A stretch of DNA of 64,000 bases from Diprion similis (taxonomy: Eukaryota > Arthropoda > Insecta > Hymenoptera > Diprionidae). The notes under the pieces are model-generated. The model was not told where the DNA came from, made no database searches, and saw only the letters and a list, made by a program, of their open reading frames with translations. Each line of letters begins with the position of its first letter. The first letter of the stretch is position 1. The stretch lies in NCBI RefSeq assembly GCF_021155765.1, contig NC_060118.1, positions 6,262,001-6,326,000 of the forward strand. The letters are read 5' to 3'. The translations under genes and the position numbers were made by a program. This document shows, in pieces, positions 13,826-26,530 of the stretch.

Positions 13826-14042
13826 GGCCATAGGCAAATGCGGAAGCCGTAACGCATGCCCTATTGCAAAGTCCAATCCGGTCATGTGGCTTCTGCATTC
13901 TGCGCATTGCTCGTGGATTTTCAATTGACTAACTGCAATTCAAAAAATGTATATCCATAAGCAATGGGCAGAATGCGAAAGCCATATGGCTCGACTAGAC
14001 TTTGCAATTGCGCATACGCTGCGGCTTCTGTATTCTGCTGGA
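13826..14042. repeat. Fold-back (near-palindromic) repeat
   Basis: The left arm (about 13,835-13,910, containing GGAAGCCG, TTGCAAAGTC and CTGCATTCTGC) is an imperfect reverse complement of the right arm (about 13,961-14,034, containing GCAGAATGCG, GACTTTGCAA and CGGCTTCTG). Pairing continues inward through ATTTTCAATTG / CAATTCAAAAAAT, leaving a loop of only a few bases near 13,934. Nothing here suggests a protein. It is most simply a fold-back type MITE remnant. Confidence 0.75.
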
Positions 14043-14209
14043 CTTCAAAAAATACCTAACAATGAAAAAATTTCATATCACATTGATATAGACGTATTCT
14101 ATTATTACATATTCTTAAAGACCAGTCTTTTTGACAGGTGTGGAAGTTAGTAATGCTGAATAATACATTTGAATGGGTCAAGTTGTAATTCCTTCCACCA
14201 TGCTACGGA

Positions 14210-14343
14210 CAACGGTTGCGACCTGAAATGAACTAGCAGCGCTAAAAACTCCCTAGAATAGAGGCAGAGCTACCGACGAACTGGGCTACGCAAAAGAGAT
14301 AAAAGATTGTTGACAGCACTGGGAGCTAATATCGGAACGCACT
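14210..14343. mobile_element. Degenerate copy of the short TIR element also found at 50,531
   Basis: A core containing GCAGCGCTAAAAACTCCCTAG, then AGAGGYAKAGCTACC, ATAAAAGATTRTTGACA and AATATCGGAACGCAC, is shared with 50,531-50,661. The right terminal repeat is intact (ATCGGAACGCAC). The left one is degraded (GGTTGCGACCTGAAAT in place of GGGTGCGTTCCGAAAT). It is an old non-autonomous copy with no coding capacity. Confidence 0.75.
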
Positions 14344-14885
14344 ACAAGGAACGCACCTATATTGTATACCGTTCTATAGTCTGGTTTGCAACGTCGAGAC
14401 ATAGCTAGCCGGAAGTGGATAGGCATACATGAGTATCACTATACAGTCTATATTTGAACAATATACGTCCATTGTAGACCGAGCTTAAGATCGCCCATTC
14501 CCGTTCATCATTTATTTCTATACAGTTATGAACCTCTTACTGTCTTGTTTCACGTTTCATGACTCATAGAATCGTCTGCCCCCGCTGCTGCCTGCCAATT
14601 TTTGTTAAATGGCCAACATTTTAACGTGCGGAAGTCGATTAACCGTAAAGTAAATATAAAATTAATGAAACTCGTTAATCATTAAGCACAAATACTCCCA
14701 TTAATTCGAGTGAAAATTAACTCACAATTGGACATCAACGAAGTAATAAACAAATTGCAAATCCACTGGGTGAAATTCCTAGTAATAAATGTGTTGAATC
14801 AATACAGACCGACGTCAAAGAGCAGCTCTACACTTATTACGTATCAACGCAAGCCTTGATTATTTAGCGAAATATAAACCCGGCG

Positions 14886-17309
14886 ATGTCTACGTCGATG
14901 ATGTCCGGGGCTAAATTACAAGATGACATGAGTAGCATACCGTTAGCAGATGACGATCCTCAGGGTAGGTATTGCACATAAGAACATGCAGATGTGTCCA
15001 CTTTTTGACCTACATAATCGTGAAAAACAATTGTGCACGTCATTAATCTCGTTCAATCGATTCCCCAACAATGTTTCATTGGATTACCCTATTTCAATGA
15101 ACGATTTTACTTTTTAGTCATTATTCCTGAGGAGGAAGCTCCCGACAACATGTCCCATGTTTCGGACATTCTCGCACATGGCAGGAGCATGGACTCCATC
15201 CCTTCAACATTCACCAATGGCAGTAGCAGCCCTAACAGTAATACATTGTCGTATTTTCTATCCAATGAATCACATAGTGCAATCGTTATCAACTTTCCCA
15301 GTAGAGTGAAACTTCTCTTAATGGGCGCCTTTTAACAGCAGGCACCTCTTCATATCGGACAAGTTAGAAATCTTCAGCAGCAAAGCGTAATGAGAAATAT
15401 ATACCTCCTGACAACGGATACCTCGCTATAGCGACCAAGATTTCCGGTCCCGAAGTTGACCGCTATTGAGAAGTTTCACTCTACAGATATGAGTTTTATG
15501 TATTATTATACCACTTTGGATGCACAGGGAAAACCAGTGTACAGGAAAATGTTGTGAAATTCTAGGAAGCTTACAATTAGTATGAAGTTATCCTATTATC
15601 ATTCTGGGGAACTTCTTAAATGGATTTTCCTTTCTTTTTAGTATCGAAAAAGTTGCAGTTTTATTCCTCATGTCATTCAATCATCAATTATCATTCCCAG
15701 ATTATTACCAATAATCCTGCCAGTAAAGTCGCTTAAAGTAGTATAGATCACATTTTTGCAGAACTTTACTGTAAGTTATTTTTCAAGTAAACGTCTTGAT
15801 ATTTTTACCCTTTTAGTTTATTTAACATTATGAAAAAATATGTCACCGAAATGCAGTTCTCGTCAAAGTTCGAGTTTTAAATGTATATGTTACTTTTCAT
15901 AAACTGTGGTATGAGAGATAGAAATAAATAGTAATCCTGCAACTTTTGAAAGCGGAAACTGACATGTTTCTCTAAAGTTTACCATTTGAATGAAATTTTT
16001 ATCATAAAACATTCAGTAAATCAATTGAATTTTCAGTCAAGAAGACTTAGAAATGTCAAAGAATTCATACCTGTTTTTCATTATTGCTGTTCCGATCAAT
16101 TGGTATTTAAATTTTCATCTAATTATGTTAATTCAGTTTTGATGTATGTTGATTTATCCAGTGACTAAGATAATTACTTTTTTTAACTTACTGGATCAGT
16201 TGATAATATTTCAAACACTAAAAATTGTGAAAAGAAAGTTTGCAATCATGTCCATTATTGCCCATGATTACAAGATAATTTGTATTATTATCCAGATGCA
16301 CATAGAATTCATATAAATAGGAGCTTCCTAATCTACTCAGAAAAGAGAATTATTGATTCCGTAATATATTTCTTGGGGTGTGGTGCAAAGAAATGTTGCT
16401 GTAAATAATTTTTTTCTGAGGCAACAAAGATTTGGAAGAATTAACTGGATAGTACAGGCTTTTCGTAACAACAAAAGAATTGGCAAAACCAAATTCAATC
16501 TAGTTCAACCAATGAAATTGATGTTTTAGTTTGTACAATTTATATAATTTCGTCAGTTTATCTTCAATAACTTTTATTTCTTTGTTTTTTTCGAATTAAA
16601 ATGATTTTCATTGTCATTTGGCTTTACAGGAATACAATTTTCCTAAGATATTGAATAACAATGAAATATCCCCCCCGAAAATGTCTGTGAAAAAGCTATA
16701 ACTTTCGTCTACATTTTTATGGACACCTATAAGTATCTGTTGATAAGATTTCCCGTTTCGTATTGTTTATACATAGTTTATTTAAATTTTTCCTAGGTTT
16801 GGATCCGGACATTAGCCCAGACGAACAAGAAGAAAAAGCCAGATTAATTGCTCAGGTCTTGGAATTGCAGAATACTCTGGACGGTTCGTACTATTCCATA
16901 GATATTGTTACTTCGGATTGATACTTCCAAAATATTAACAGTTTGCTGAATATAAATCCTAATTGCATCGTAATGCTCTTTAAAATATTTATTCAAATTA
17001 ACATTGTATAGTTCAATATTGGCTGTTGGAGTCTGAAAGTCATCCTGTGTAAGCAAGAATAATATGGATAATAATTATGGAGGAAAAATAAACGGATTTA
17101 TCTTCAGCAATATTAATTGTAAAATATGGATCGCATAAAGTCCAACGCGTTCAATTGTTTTTACAGATTTATCCCAAAGAGTAGACAGTGTCAAGGAAGA
17201 AAACTTGAAGTTACGAAGTGAAAATCAGGTTCTCGGTCAGTATATTGAAAACTTGATGTCAGCTTCGAGCGTTTTTCAATCCACGAGTCCAAAATCGAAA
17301 AAGAAGTGA
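14886..17309 (+). CDS. SCOC: Short coiled-coil protein (SCOC homologue)
   Basis: Four coding exons: 14,886-14,964, 15,118-15,237, 16,797-16,883 and 17,167-17,309. All three introns are phase 1, giving 142 aa. Family knowledge: SCOC is a small coiled-coil adaptor that binds the Golgi GTPase ARL1 and acts in Golgi traffic and autophagy with FEZ1/UVRAG. Seen: an N-terminal half rich in Asp, Ser and Asn (starts [14 protein letters not shown]), then the diagnostic C-terminal coiled coil (about residues 68-125) with [40 protein letters not shown] and [12 protein letters not shown], ending in SPKSKKK. The coiled coil is nearly collinear with vertebrate SCOC; the N-terminal half is not. The ATG chosen is the first in frame in exon 1. 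Other promoters or first exons could exist. Confidence 0.95.
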
Positions 17310-18078
17310 ATTGTGTGTAAAAATTATTCTAACCATGAAAAAGAATGTTAATGCTATATTCGCTCCCCTGGGCCAGTACGTATGACTTGATTTTATATTT
17401 CAATGATATTTTTGGTCCAAAAGTGTAGGTGAGACGTATGTATGCGTACACTAGTAAACTTTTACGTTATGCACAGTTTTAGCAGTTATAATTTCTATAG
17501 ATCTGATACTAGTGCATTTACGAAAGACCATCACATTTGTAGTATGGCTTTATCATAGTACTCGTAATATTATAAATAACTGACTATACTCAGTTTATAT
17601 GATAAATTTTGCCTTATCAATTATCGACATATTATATCACTTTACTTTGCAAAGTTCGCACTATTGATTGTAAATATAAAAGCGAACACAAAAATTATGT
17701 TGAGTGAGACAAGCTACATCCGTTTAGTAAATGCCAACTCAGACTACTGAGTTAACTAGTCTTTTCATACTTTTGGAAAAGTAGTCGAACGAAAAAAGAA
17801 AGAGACACGAAAAGACCCATTGATGAAATATTATACAAAGAAACAAATATTCATTGAAGAAATTTACTTGCGATTCGAATTTCAACATACATGTGGGTAC
17901 ATGTGTATGTAATGTATGTAATAATTTAATCTGCACATGAGAGAAAATGTTTTAGTGTCGCCTGTATACAGGGCTCGAGCTTCAAGAATAACGTGCTTTT
18001 AACTGTGACACATTTATTATAAAAGAGTTGAATTCACACTTTATACATTTTTTACCACAGTGTGCTTAAAAGCTTACA

Positions 18079-18120
18079 TACACAGACACACACACACACA
18101 TATATGTGTATATATATATA
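18079..18120. repeat. CA/TA microsatellite
   Basis: A run of CA dinucleotides passes into TATATGTG and then TA dinucleotides. It lies in the likely SCOC 3' UTR or flank. Confidence 0.9.
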
Positions 18121-20618
18121 GATATTTAATATTCCTATATATTAAAAAGTACATTATTTATATTCACAAAAATGATTCTATATTACATACCTAAATTGTG
18201 TTGGGCATTTAATATCCCTTTTGGGTGAATGATTTAATCGCAATTTAGGTTGAACCGTGTATACAAACTGATGATGAAAAAAAGAAAATGAAAACGTAAA
18301 TATTATTCGGTTTTTTGATTTATTTTAACCGAGTGATATAAGATCTATTAATTTCATTTATGTTGTGAGATTCTGATTGGACTATCATTTTCCATGTACG
18401 CCTGTTTTCTTGCCTTGTAACATATTGAATATGAATATATGATATTATTCGAGCATAATTTATGCGCAACATTACATGACATAAGAGAGTCTATAAAATA
18501 CTGTAAATGTGTACTAGCATAGGTAAAACGCATAATTATATTCTTTTAGTGATAATTATCACATAATTTACGCATATTTTGATGACCAAGAAGGAGTGAA
18601 ATAGAACCAAATCCTAAAACTATTTAGCCATCTTTGAATGACACAAAATCACGGTTTTCAAGTGGAGCTTTGCTTGATCGATTTGATAGCAGATTTTTTG
18701 ATCGCTGTATTATTTATGTAGATGTACAAAATATAAAAATCAATTATACCTATACATAGTGACTTGAAATAATTGTTACGTACCAAGTCGCATAACAAAT
18801 TAGGAATCTATGTCACGAGCAGATTACGCGAAAGGAAAAGAATTTTACATGAAATGAATAGCCGGAAAAAGGAAGAAAAATGTTTAACGATTGTAATGAA
18901 AACATCAATGAATAAATCCGTTGCAAAAATACCAAAGATAATGAAAATTGTTATTGCTGTCCTGAGGCCCAAAGTACCCATTTGATCCAGCATTCATCAA
19001 TCTCATCGTAGATTATTCTTCTATACTTTTCTATAAATTTTTATGAAAATGTAAAAATACATTGCTATGTGAACTGCATTTCCAGATATTGTTTTGTTTC
19101 CGAAAATCATGACAACTCCAACACTTTATCCTAGTTATTAGAGCTATATAAATTATCTAAGAAAGAAATCACGGTCATCTCCCCGAAACGTTACTCTTGC
19201 GTTATTCGAGATAGCGATTTTCATTTCCTGGACCCTAATAAGCAGAAAGTGCGTTTCGACATTATGGAACTTTTTGAGTGACTCTTGAAGTCATTAACAT
19301 TGGTAGCTGGTAGCTAGGTTGTGATAACGGTCAAATCATCAAAATTATGAATTGTAAGCATTATAAGCTAATAAGATTAAAACGCTAAAAAACTTTTCAA
19401 GTATCACGCTACGAGATGTTGTTATAACATGCAACTGATGGTAGCAGGAAACAATATGAAAAAGATTTCTGATGTAATAGAGATTTTTCACGTGGCAGGT
19501 TCAAAACAGATTTTAACGAATAAAGTTACATAAGTGAAAGATAATTCCTCTGAAAATTATTTCATTTATTGTTATTCAATGATTCGTGCAATTGATTTGA
19601 AATTTACTTACGTTCATATTGAAATTTGATCCCGGACTCTATAAAATATAACTTTGACTAAGGTAGAGTATAGCTCAAAGGATCATCCTTCAGTATTTGT
19701 ATAATAAATGATATAATGAAGTTCCAGAATAAGGGCTCACAATAATCAGTATAAGTCGTTAAAGACTTTCAGTTCAGGACTAATGTTTCCTCCATCTGGA
19801 TGGATCCCGGTGGATCCGGGGTTATTTAATGATTATGTCATGAGATGCGTATTAATCATCTTGTCTCGTATTGTGATCGTTTCTCTTGAAAATCAGATAG
19901 TTACAAATTGAATTGCATACCCTTGCAACATTTAGAATTGTGGTTAAGATTCGAGTTCCAAGTGTGATTCGTATCCTGAAATTGAACTTTTTTTGATACT
20001 TTTTGTTTGAAAACGCAGATTAAAGCGACTTGGCTATACCTATAACTACACCTTATCCAGATTTTAGACTTGTCTTTGAAGTGTTTGGTTTCGTGTTATT
20101 CGTACACTGTAAACAAAAATTTCAATAGTGTATCTACAGCAACTCATTTTAGGCCCTTTTTAGACATCGCACAATTCCTGAGAATCAGAGGTGGACGCCA
20201 TGTGGTAAAATCGGCAGGTCACCCCATGTATTTGATTTCTGGTACATGGAAATAACCATTGAAAGATAATTCGCGAAGGAACAATTATCTGAAAAACAAA
20301 AACACAAAAATGACTGCAACTAGACATGGAAGTATAAAATATTAGGCGAAAGGTGATCATTTACATGTCGCATGTAATATTACAATTGTAATTCTAATTT
20401 ATTTTTTTAAATTTGAATCTCGCAATACGTTTTTCGCATCGTTTGCTCGTGTGTTTGATTACTCGCTGGTTTTAACATATATCGCATAGATACTCTATAC
20501 TGTTCAAAAGTAATTATGCTTATCGTTTACCAATTATTTTACAATAACATTTAAATTCTCGTCAGAATAAGGTGAGTTTACCAGTTATTGACACATTTAG
20601 ATTCATGTATTGAACGTT

Positions 20619-20624
20619 TTTATT
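20619..20624 (-). other. Candidate polyadenylation signal of the AAAP transporter
   Basis: AATAAA on the minus strand, about 250 nt downstream of the stop codon at 20,877. It is the nearest canonical hexamer I found. Confidence 0.45.
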
Positions 20625-20876
20625 TTCCAAAATTATAAATTGACTGCACAAATTGTGAATTTCTCGATGACTAGAACTAAATGCTATTATGGTTAGACAC
20701 CACAAATATATTTTTCAGTAATTTCAGAACTAAGGATCTAAACAGATAAATGCAACCAAAAAAGGTCAATAACTGGGACACTCACCCTACACCGGATATC
20801 GAGTATACTACTAATTTTCGGTCTGTAAAATTAATTTTACATCCGTAACATTAACTGTTCATACAATTGCGCGTAT

Positions 20877-23800
20877 TCAGTGAAAATCTAAGCCCTTAGC
20901 AGCTGCCGAAACGTTTAGGATGCAGGGTGGTGTAAACTCTACGAATCTGATTGTGTTTTTGACATTAATATACGTTGAGGAGATGGTCAATATCACACCC
21001 AGCATGACAACCAAGTGTCCAAACCAGTCGTTTAGTCTCTCCGATGTGTTCCATCTGGAATACCTACCAGAGGTAAACTGCGAATGACTCGTTCGTTCTT
21101 TTACCACAACAGGCTTACTGGCATCCAAATGTACCTGCTGTTCGGCAGTAGTCTCGCCTTGATTGTCATCCTCTCCCATAAGCTCGCCGGTTTTACCAGT
21201 GTCATAATACACGAAGGAGTGACAACTCGTTGGGTCGATGTTAGTTTCGAACTTGAACCCGTAGTGCACAGACTGGGAATGGACTCTGGGGTCAGCGATA
21301 AGGTTGGAACCTCCACGCTTTTGATAGGCGGAAAATATGTTGGGTGTTGAAGACCGCTGAACCGCTACTTGGAGCTTCTTGATCCTGGAGTACATCAGTG
21401 GGGGCAAAATGAAGACCAGAGGACCCGTCAAGGAACCCCCAATCAAAGCCATCACGATGTCGAATCGTGGTACTGACTCGCCTAACGCAACAGCCAGGAA
21501 GACCAGCGCAGACCTTGTGACGCATCGCTTCCAACTGAACGCTGAAATAAAATCATTGACAGAATGAATTGGAAACGTTGTTTTAAAGATAATGGACACA
21601 ATATAACATGGGCTAACACGATTCATGTCCGTTAGTAATGTATTAAATTAGTTTTATTTCAGTTCTTTTGTCTCAAAAACGAACAGAACTGTTATTATCC
21701 TTCAGAGGCTTTATTTTTGTAACCAGACAAGCAATATTTTGAAGTTTGTTCATGGATAATATAACTGAATTGACCCGAATGCCGGTGCTTATTTCCATAA
21801 AGTGAAAAAAAATTTGTCAATATGTTGATGCTGAAGAGGAAGAAGATGACGAGGAGGAGGAAGAAGAAGAAGACGAAGAGCATTAAGAAGAGACTCAATC
21901 AAATGGATTAAATTCTTCTCTGAAGCAGTTTACCGAAAAAGATGCAGATTAGGAAGAAGAAGTATAATGGATGTGAAAAATGGAAGGAATTCAGCGCTAG
22001 CCTCCACCGAATAGTATACCTGCACGAATCTAAAATGTGCAAGTGCAAGTTACTTCAATGGTTTCATCGACTCTTCGTGATAAGTGTGTATACGTACATC
22101 TTTTAACACGAAGCTTATCCTCCACGTGCTGAAACAAAGCTGAGTGTCCGATGGCACTGGAAAGACAAAGCTGAAGTGCAGCGAGCAAGATAGCCGCGTG
22201 TGTTGCAAAACCTCCTGGCACAAGTTGTAAGACATTCGCGGTAATCCTGTCTCCATATTTCCAAGCTGCCAGACCCGTTGATACCGTAAACAAAGTGCCT
22301 GTAACTGCAGTTCCAGAGGAAAGTTTTGAATGCCAAAATTAACTGCATATATAAGCTATAGTATAATTATCAGAATGTTGTTCCCACACTTACAAAGAAA
22401 TGAGCTGATCACTGCCTTGCTTACATCCTTTGGTTGCAGCATATCCACCTGGATGGTCATCAGCGTAGGATGAACGTCGAACTGGAAAGCGAGGATGGCA
22501 TAGCTGACGGAAGAAGACACTTGCATTATATACGATTCATAAGAAAAAATTGTGCCAGAGAAACATAATTAAGGCTAACAATTGCCCCTGCATCGGTGCT
22601 AAAAGTACTAATCTGTACTCAACAATGCTAATCATTTTTATAATCCAAAAGCAAATTTAGTACGAGCTTATTTTTAACAGACAGCATAACATTTTAGGAG
22701 AAGGTGTCTCTGTGTCCAATTTTACCCAGAGATGAACCGTTCCCACGGTGGCCAGAGAGGCACTGGCTTCGGTTCCGCGATGACGTCGTCCGACGCGATA
22801 CACCACCAGGTCAAAGTTGCCGTGAGTGTGACCACCAGCGTCGAGCACATTGCCAACCACCTTGAAGTAATAATGGGATGCTGTTAGTCTGCTGCTACGG
22901 AACGGATGTCCATTAGGGTGGTCCTTAATAGGGCCAATGAATGTTGTTTTTTTTTTTTTAATTTTTATGCTCCCAGGGGCTTAAACGGTTTCAAATTGAT
23001 AAAAAAAATTCACAGAGAATTTGAGCTCTCTATGTCAAGTGTAAGATAATTCGCTCTGTGATCGAAGTATCTTGTGGAAATAACATGGGAAAAACTACAA
23101 AAATATGTTATTTCCATTATTGTCGGTATATTCGTCAATGACTTATCAAATTTTAAATGGCAAAATAGTTTTTTCCGTGTTATTTCTATAAGATACTTTG
23201 ATATCACAAAGCGAACTATCTTAGTGTTCATATAGAGAGTTTAAATCATCAAGGAGTTTGTTTCTTTTTATCAATTTCAAGCGTTTAAGCTCCTGGGAGC
23301 ATAAAAATTAGAAAATACCCATATTAAGGACCACCCTAATGTACTACACTTACTTCATGTCGCGAGGACTTCCAAGCCACATTATTGGGCAGAGGAGAAC
23401 ACCGACGATGATGAGCCAGTAGCAAAAGGAGAGATCGAACTTTTCCCCTGAGACTTTGATGCCGAAAAGCTGGAGATTCTGAGAAGCTGAAACACGCGAT
23501 TTCAAGGAGCATATAATTGCCATTGATTCAAAGCATGACCGTGGCTCATCCGCGACATTACTTCGTTCCTGAATAATTTTTAATTGATTACCTACTAAGA
23601 GGCTCGGAATCCCTCCGCCAAAAACCGTCAAGTTCAACAGCACCGTCACGCAATTACAAGCAAAAGGTCCTAAAGTCATCTGGGCCACCGCTGCCAAGGG
23701 ATATCTACACAAAAAAGAGTAATTAGTCGCGTAATGATTATTAAATAAGATGGCTTACCGTGGACTGCTGAAAAAGTGGTTCTTTATACAAAAACAATTG

Positions 23801-24724
23801 TTCAATTTAATTTGTTATTGAACATTTAGGTTTACCGACAAGTGTTTGGAATAATGTATGTAAACAACTTTGATCGAAAGAAATCGGTTTTTCAGTTTTC
23901 TTTATCGCTGCCGCAAATTTCGAACATGTAATTTTCAGAAAAACGTTTTAGTTTCACGTAACGGAAAGTAGAAGCTTCTCGTAACTTCCAGGTGTTTTTC
24001 GCTATTTTGCTATTCCGGGACCGTAAAATAAATTATATAAAGATATACACTAACACATAAGTACTCGTGGAGTACTCGAGTGCTCGCTGTTATACAAATA
24101 AATTCGAAATAGACGAGGGGGTATCGACTCCCATCCGTAGCAGCGGTAGAATTTCTAATTTCACTGTAAAATCTTCGGACACTTATACTCTTAAGATATA
24201 AGTTCAATTCTAAAAACAATTTACACGGCCGTCCCCCCTTAATAGAAGTAAAGTGTCCTCGATCGCGAGATATTTGATTTTCAGCTAGTACCGATTTTTC
24301 CGCGTCAACTGTGGGTCTAGGGTCATGGCGATTATCCAGGATTTGCCGAGAAGTCTCGCCGTGTACACTTGAAGACTTAAAACAAGTATCACCAAAGGTA
24401 TGCCAAGCCAACCTGAAACAGAATAGTTTGTTTCAACAATTGTAGTCCGAATTTCGAGAATCTACTTTATACGGCCTCTTCTTGGACGAAGCCCTCAGCA
24501 TCTTTTCAAGAATTCTACTCTATCAACGAATCGTTACACTGCAGATGATTCGCTCGATCGTAATAAAGATTTGCGCACGACTCACCGCATTGTATGATCG
24601 CCCTGGGCAGGGTAATAATCGGAAAGACCCCGAAGATGTCGACCATGCAGAGGGTGGCAAACAGAAGAGATAATCCTGCCGACTCACTACATTTATACAG
24701 TAAGGGAGTCCGCTCTCTTTCCAT
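20877..24724 (-). CDS. AAAP-superfamily amino-acid transporter (SLC32/36/38-like)
   Basis: Eight coding exons on the minus strand, in transcript order: 24,724-24,586, 24,412-24,292, 23,704-23,592, 23,486-23,354, 22,860-22,726, 22,503-22,394, 22,304-22,098 and 21,541-20,877. Phases are coherent, giving about 540 aa. Family knowledge: the amino acid/auxin permease superfamily carries out H+- or Na+-coupled amino-acid transport at plasma, lysosomal or vesicle membranes, with 10-11 TM helices. Seen: TM1 with ATLCMVDIFGVFPIITLPRA, then GWLGIPLVILVLSLQVY, GGGIPSLLVASQNLQLFG, CPIMWLGSPRDMKW, AFQFDVHPTLMTIQVDM and IGGSLTGPLVFILPPLMY. A hydrophilic loop of about 105 residues (about 382-487) precedes the last TM, which lies in exon 8. 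I started at the ATG at 24,724; the frame is open further upstream, so a 5' exon or another start is possible. The substrate and exact subfamily cannot be told from sequence alone. Confidence 0.9.
22916..23336. mobile_element. Fold-back MITE with TA target duplication, in a transporter intron
   Basis: An element of about 421 bp with long inverted arms. The ends are GGGTGGTCCTTAA and its complement TTAAGGACCACCC, each flanked by TA (22,914-22,915 and 23,337-23,338). The arms pair over most of their length, e.g. TTTTTATGCTCCCAGG with CCTGGGAGCATAAAAA. There is no open frame. TA duplications with such ends fit a non-autonomous Tc1/mariner-type element. It lies in the intron between transporter exons 4 and 5, away from both splice sites. 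Confidence 0.85.
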
Positions 24725-25337
24725 TTCCCAGTGATTGCGATCCGCCTCGGAGCAGGGCAAAAAGATGTCTATAGCTTGGGAATGGAAGACGAATGAAGAC
24801 CAAGAGCAAGACCAAAACCAAAGTCAACACTTCCTGTGCTGACACTCGACCTGTTTCTGGTCGTGGTATCGTTCGAAATGAAATTCGATACACGCCTTAC
24901 AGCAAAACACGCATACAAACTGACGTTCTCATGCAAGGACCATGGTAACAGGCACGAACTGTCTATATCTACTTAGTACAAGTACCAGTACTGACATACA
25001 TCATACGGTACCGTAGTAGACGCGGTGAAGACCCATAAGGTGAGGTAAAATATATTGCTGTACACTGGTGCACAACAATATTGGTCGTACACCATCACAA
25101 TCCACGGGTCGTTTGAACGCGTCCTAATCCTCAAGTTCTGGCACTTTTCGTTTTTTTTTTATGTCCAAGTGTTCTCTGAGGTGTAAATATTGAGAAAAAT
25201 TTTTTTCTTCGAAATTAGATATCGAGCTATTCTAATTACCGCGCCAAATTTTGAAAATTAAATCTTTTCCTGAAGAAAATCTATGAAAGTCGATTTCTAT
25301 TTGGGAGATAACGTTCGTAAGTTTAAGAGGGGAGTAA

Positions 25338-25976
25338 TTTTCCAATGGTTTTTTGGATATTTTTTTGAAAAACACAGCATTCATATAAAATTTCTCATAA
25401 TTTTTACCTTATATTTATTGGTATTCAAAAAAACTTTGTAAATTTTTTGGAGTCGAGATAGTGAATATAACTTAATTTATACTGCCCGATGAGAACATAT
25501 GTAAAAAAAAATGTTGGCACGTTATCTCAAAAACCACTCGACCGATCCTGCTCAAATTTTTACAGCATCTTTATTATACTTATACTTATCGCGTGAACTA
25601 GGATAATCGTGATTGCCCAGGTAGTTTTCGTTTTACGAGCTGAACAAATGGAAAAAAAGCAAATTTCAAATAGTTTTTGGTAAAACAAAACCTACAAAAG
25701 CAATCATTATTATACTATTTTCGCGATAGATATAGGTAAAATAATGATGCTGTAAAAATTTGAGCAGGATTGGTCTAGTTCTTTTTGAGATAGCATGTCT
25801 ACACCTTTTTTTGCATACGTTCCTATCGGGCATTATACATTAAGTTATATTCAATATTTCGTCTCCAAAAAATTTACAAAGTTCGTTTAAATGTCAATAA
25901 ATATAATCCGAGATTTATAAGAAATTTTATTTAAATGGTTGTTCTTACAAAAAATACCCAAGAAACCATTGGAAAA
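25338..25976. repeat. Large fold-back element (about 640 bp near-palindrome)
   Basis: The outer ends are TTTTCCAATGG and CCATTGGAAAA. Arms of about 300 bp each pair along their length: ATAAAATTTCTCATAA with TTATAAGAAATTTTAT, CTCAAATTTTTACAGCATC with GATGCTGTAAAAATTTGAG, and GTAGTTTTCGTTTTAC with GTAAAACAAAACCTAC. The unpaired centre is about 40 bp, near 25,640-25,680. The arms have diverged by scattered substitutions, so the insertion is not very recent. No open frame is present and no clear target duplication could be read. Confidence 0.85.
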
Positions 25977-26530
25977 ACAGCCTTCACAGTAGACTGGGAA
26001 ATTTGCCTAGGCTACAACTTATAGAGAGGATCAAGAAATATGAGCAAGATATCAAGCTTCTGGTGAAGAAACTATGTTGCATATCAATTAGCTCAACACG
26101 GCAGGACTACTAGAACTACGATTTTTCGAACGTTACTATTGCGGGGTAGTGTACCTGAACCGCCCGCCAAGTGTTGATGGTTTCGATCGTGAGTCTGCTT
26201 TGCCTCTTCACTCTTCAAGGGGATAGATCTCTTATTCGAAGTTTAAATTTCAAATTCGTTACTGTCTTTGAAGTTACATCTTAGAATAACTATTATGAAA
26301 GTAGTGTTGTATTCAATCCTATTTGCATTTATATCGCTACTGACAGCCCGTCGCGAATCAGGCCGCGAATATTTTTCTTTAGAATTCGCGGAGCTTATAG
26401 ATATTTTTCATGCAGAGCTCATAGACACCTTAAAAACCCTCGAAAATAACTTTCTGTAACACCTGGCTGGAAAGTGTCATTTTCGAGGCTTGCGTAGCGT
26501 GCGTGAAGTGCATTATTCCTGAATAACAGA

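Larger units (their letters stand above)
12501..14885. other. Intergenic region between satellite and SCOC
   Basis: No convincing coding exon. It is AT-rich single-copy-looking DNA directly right of the satellite. It holds a fold-back repeat (13,826-14,042) and a degenerate MITE copy (about 14,210-14,343). The last few hundred bases probably include the SCOC promoter and 5' UTR, but I cannot place a start site. Confidence 0.7.
17310..20876. other. Intergenic region between SCOC and the amino-acid transporter
   Basis: The two genes converge here, so part is 3' UTR. On the minus strand a candidate AATAAA lies at 20,619-20,624, about 250 nt past the transporter stop. A dinucleotide tract (CA then TA) sits at about 18,079-18,120. 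I see no further coding exon. Confidence 0.6.
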
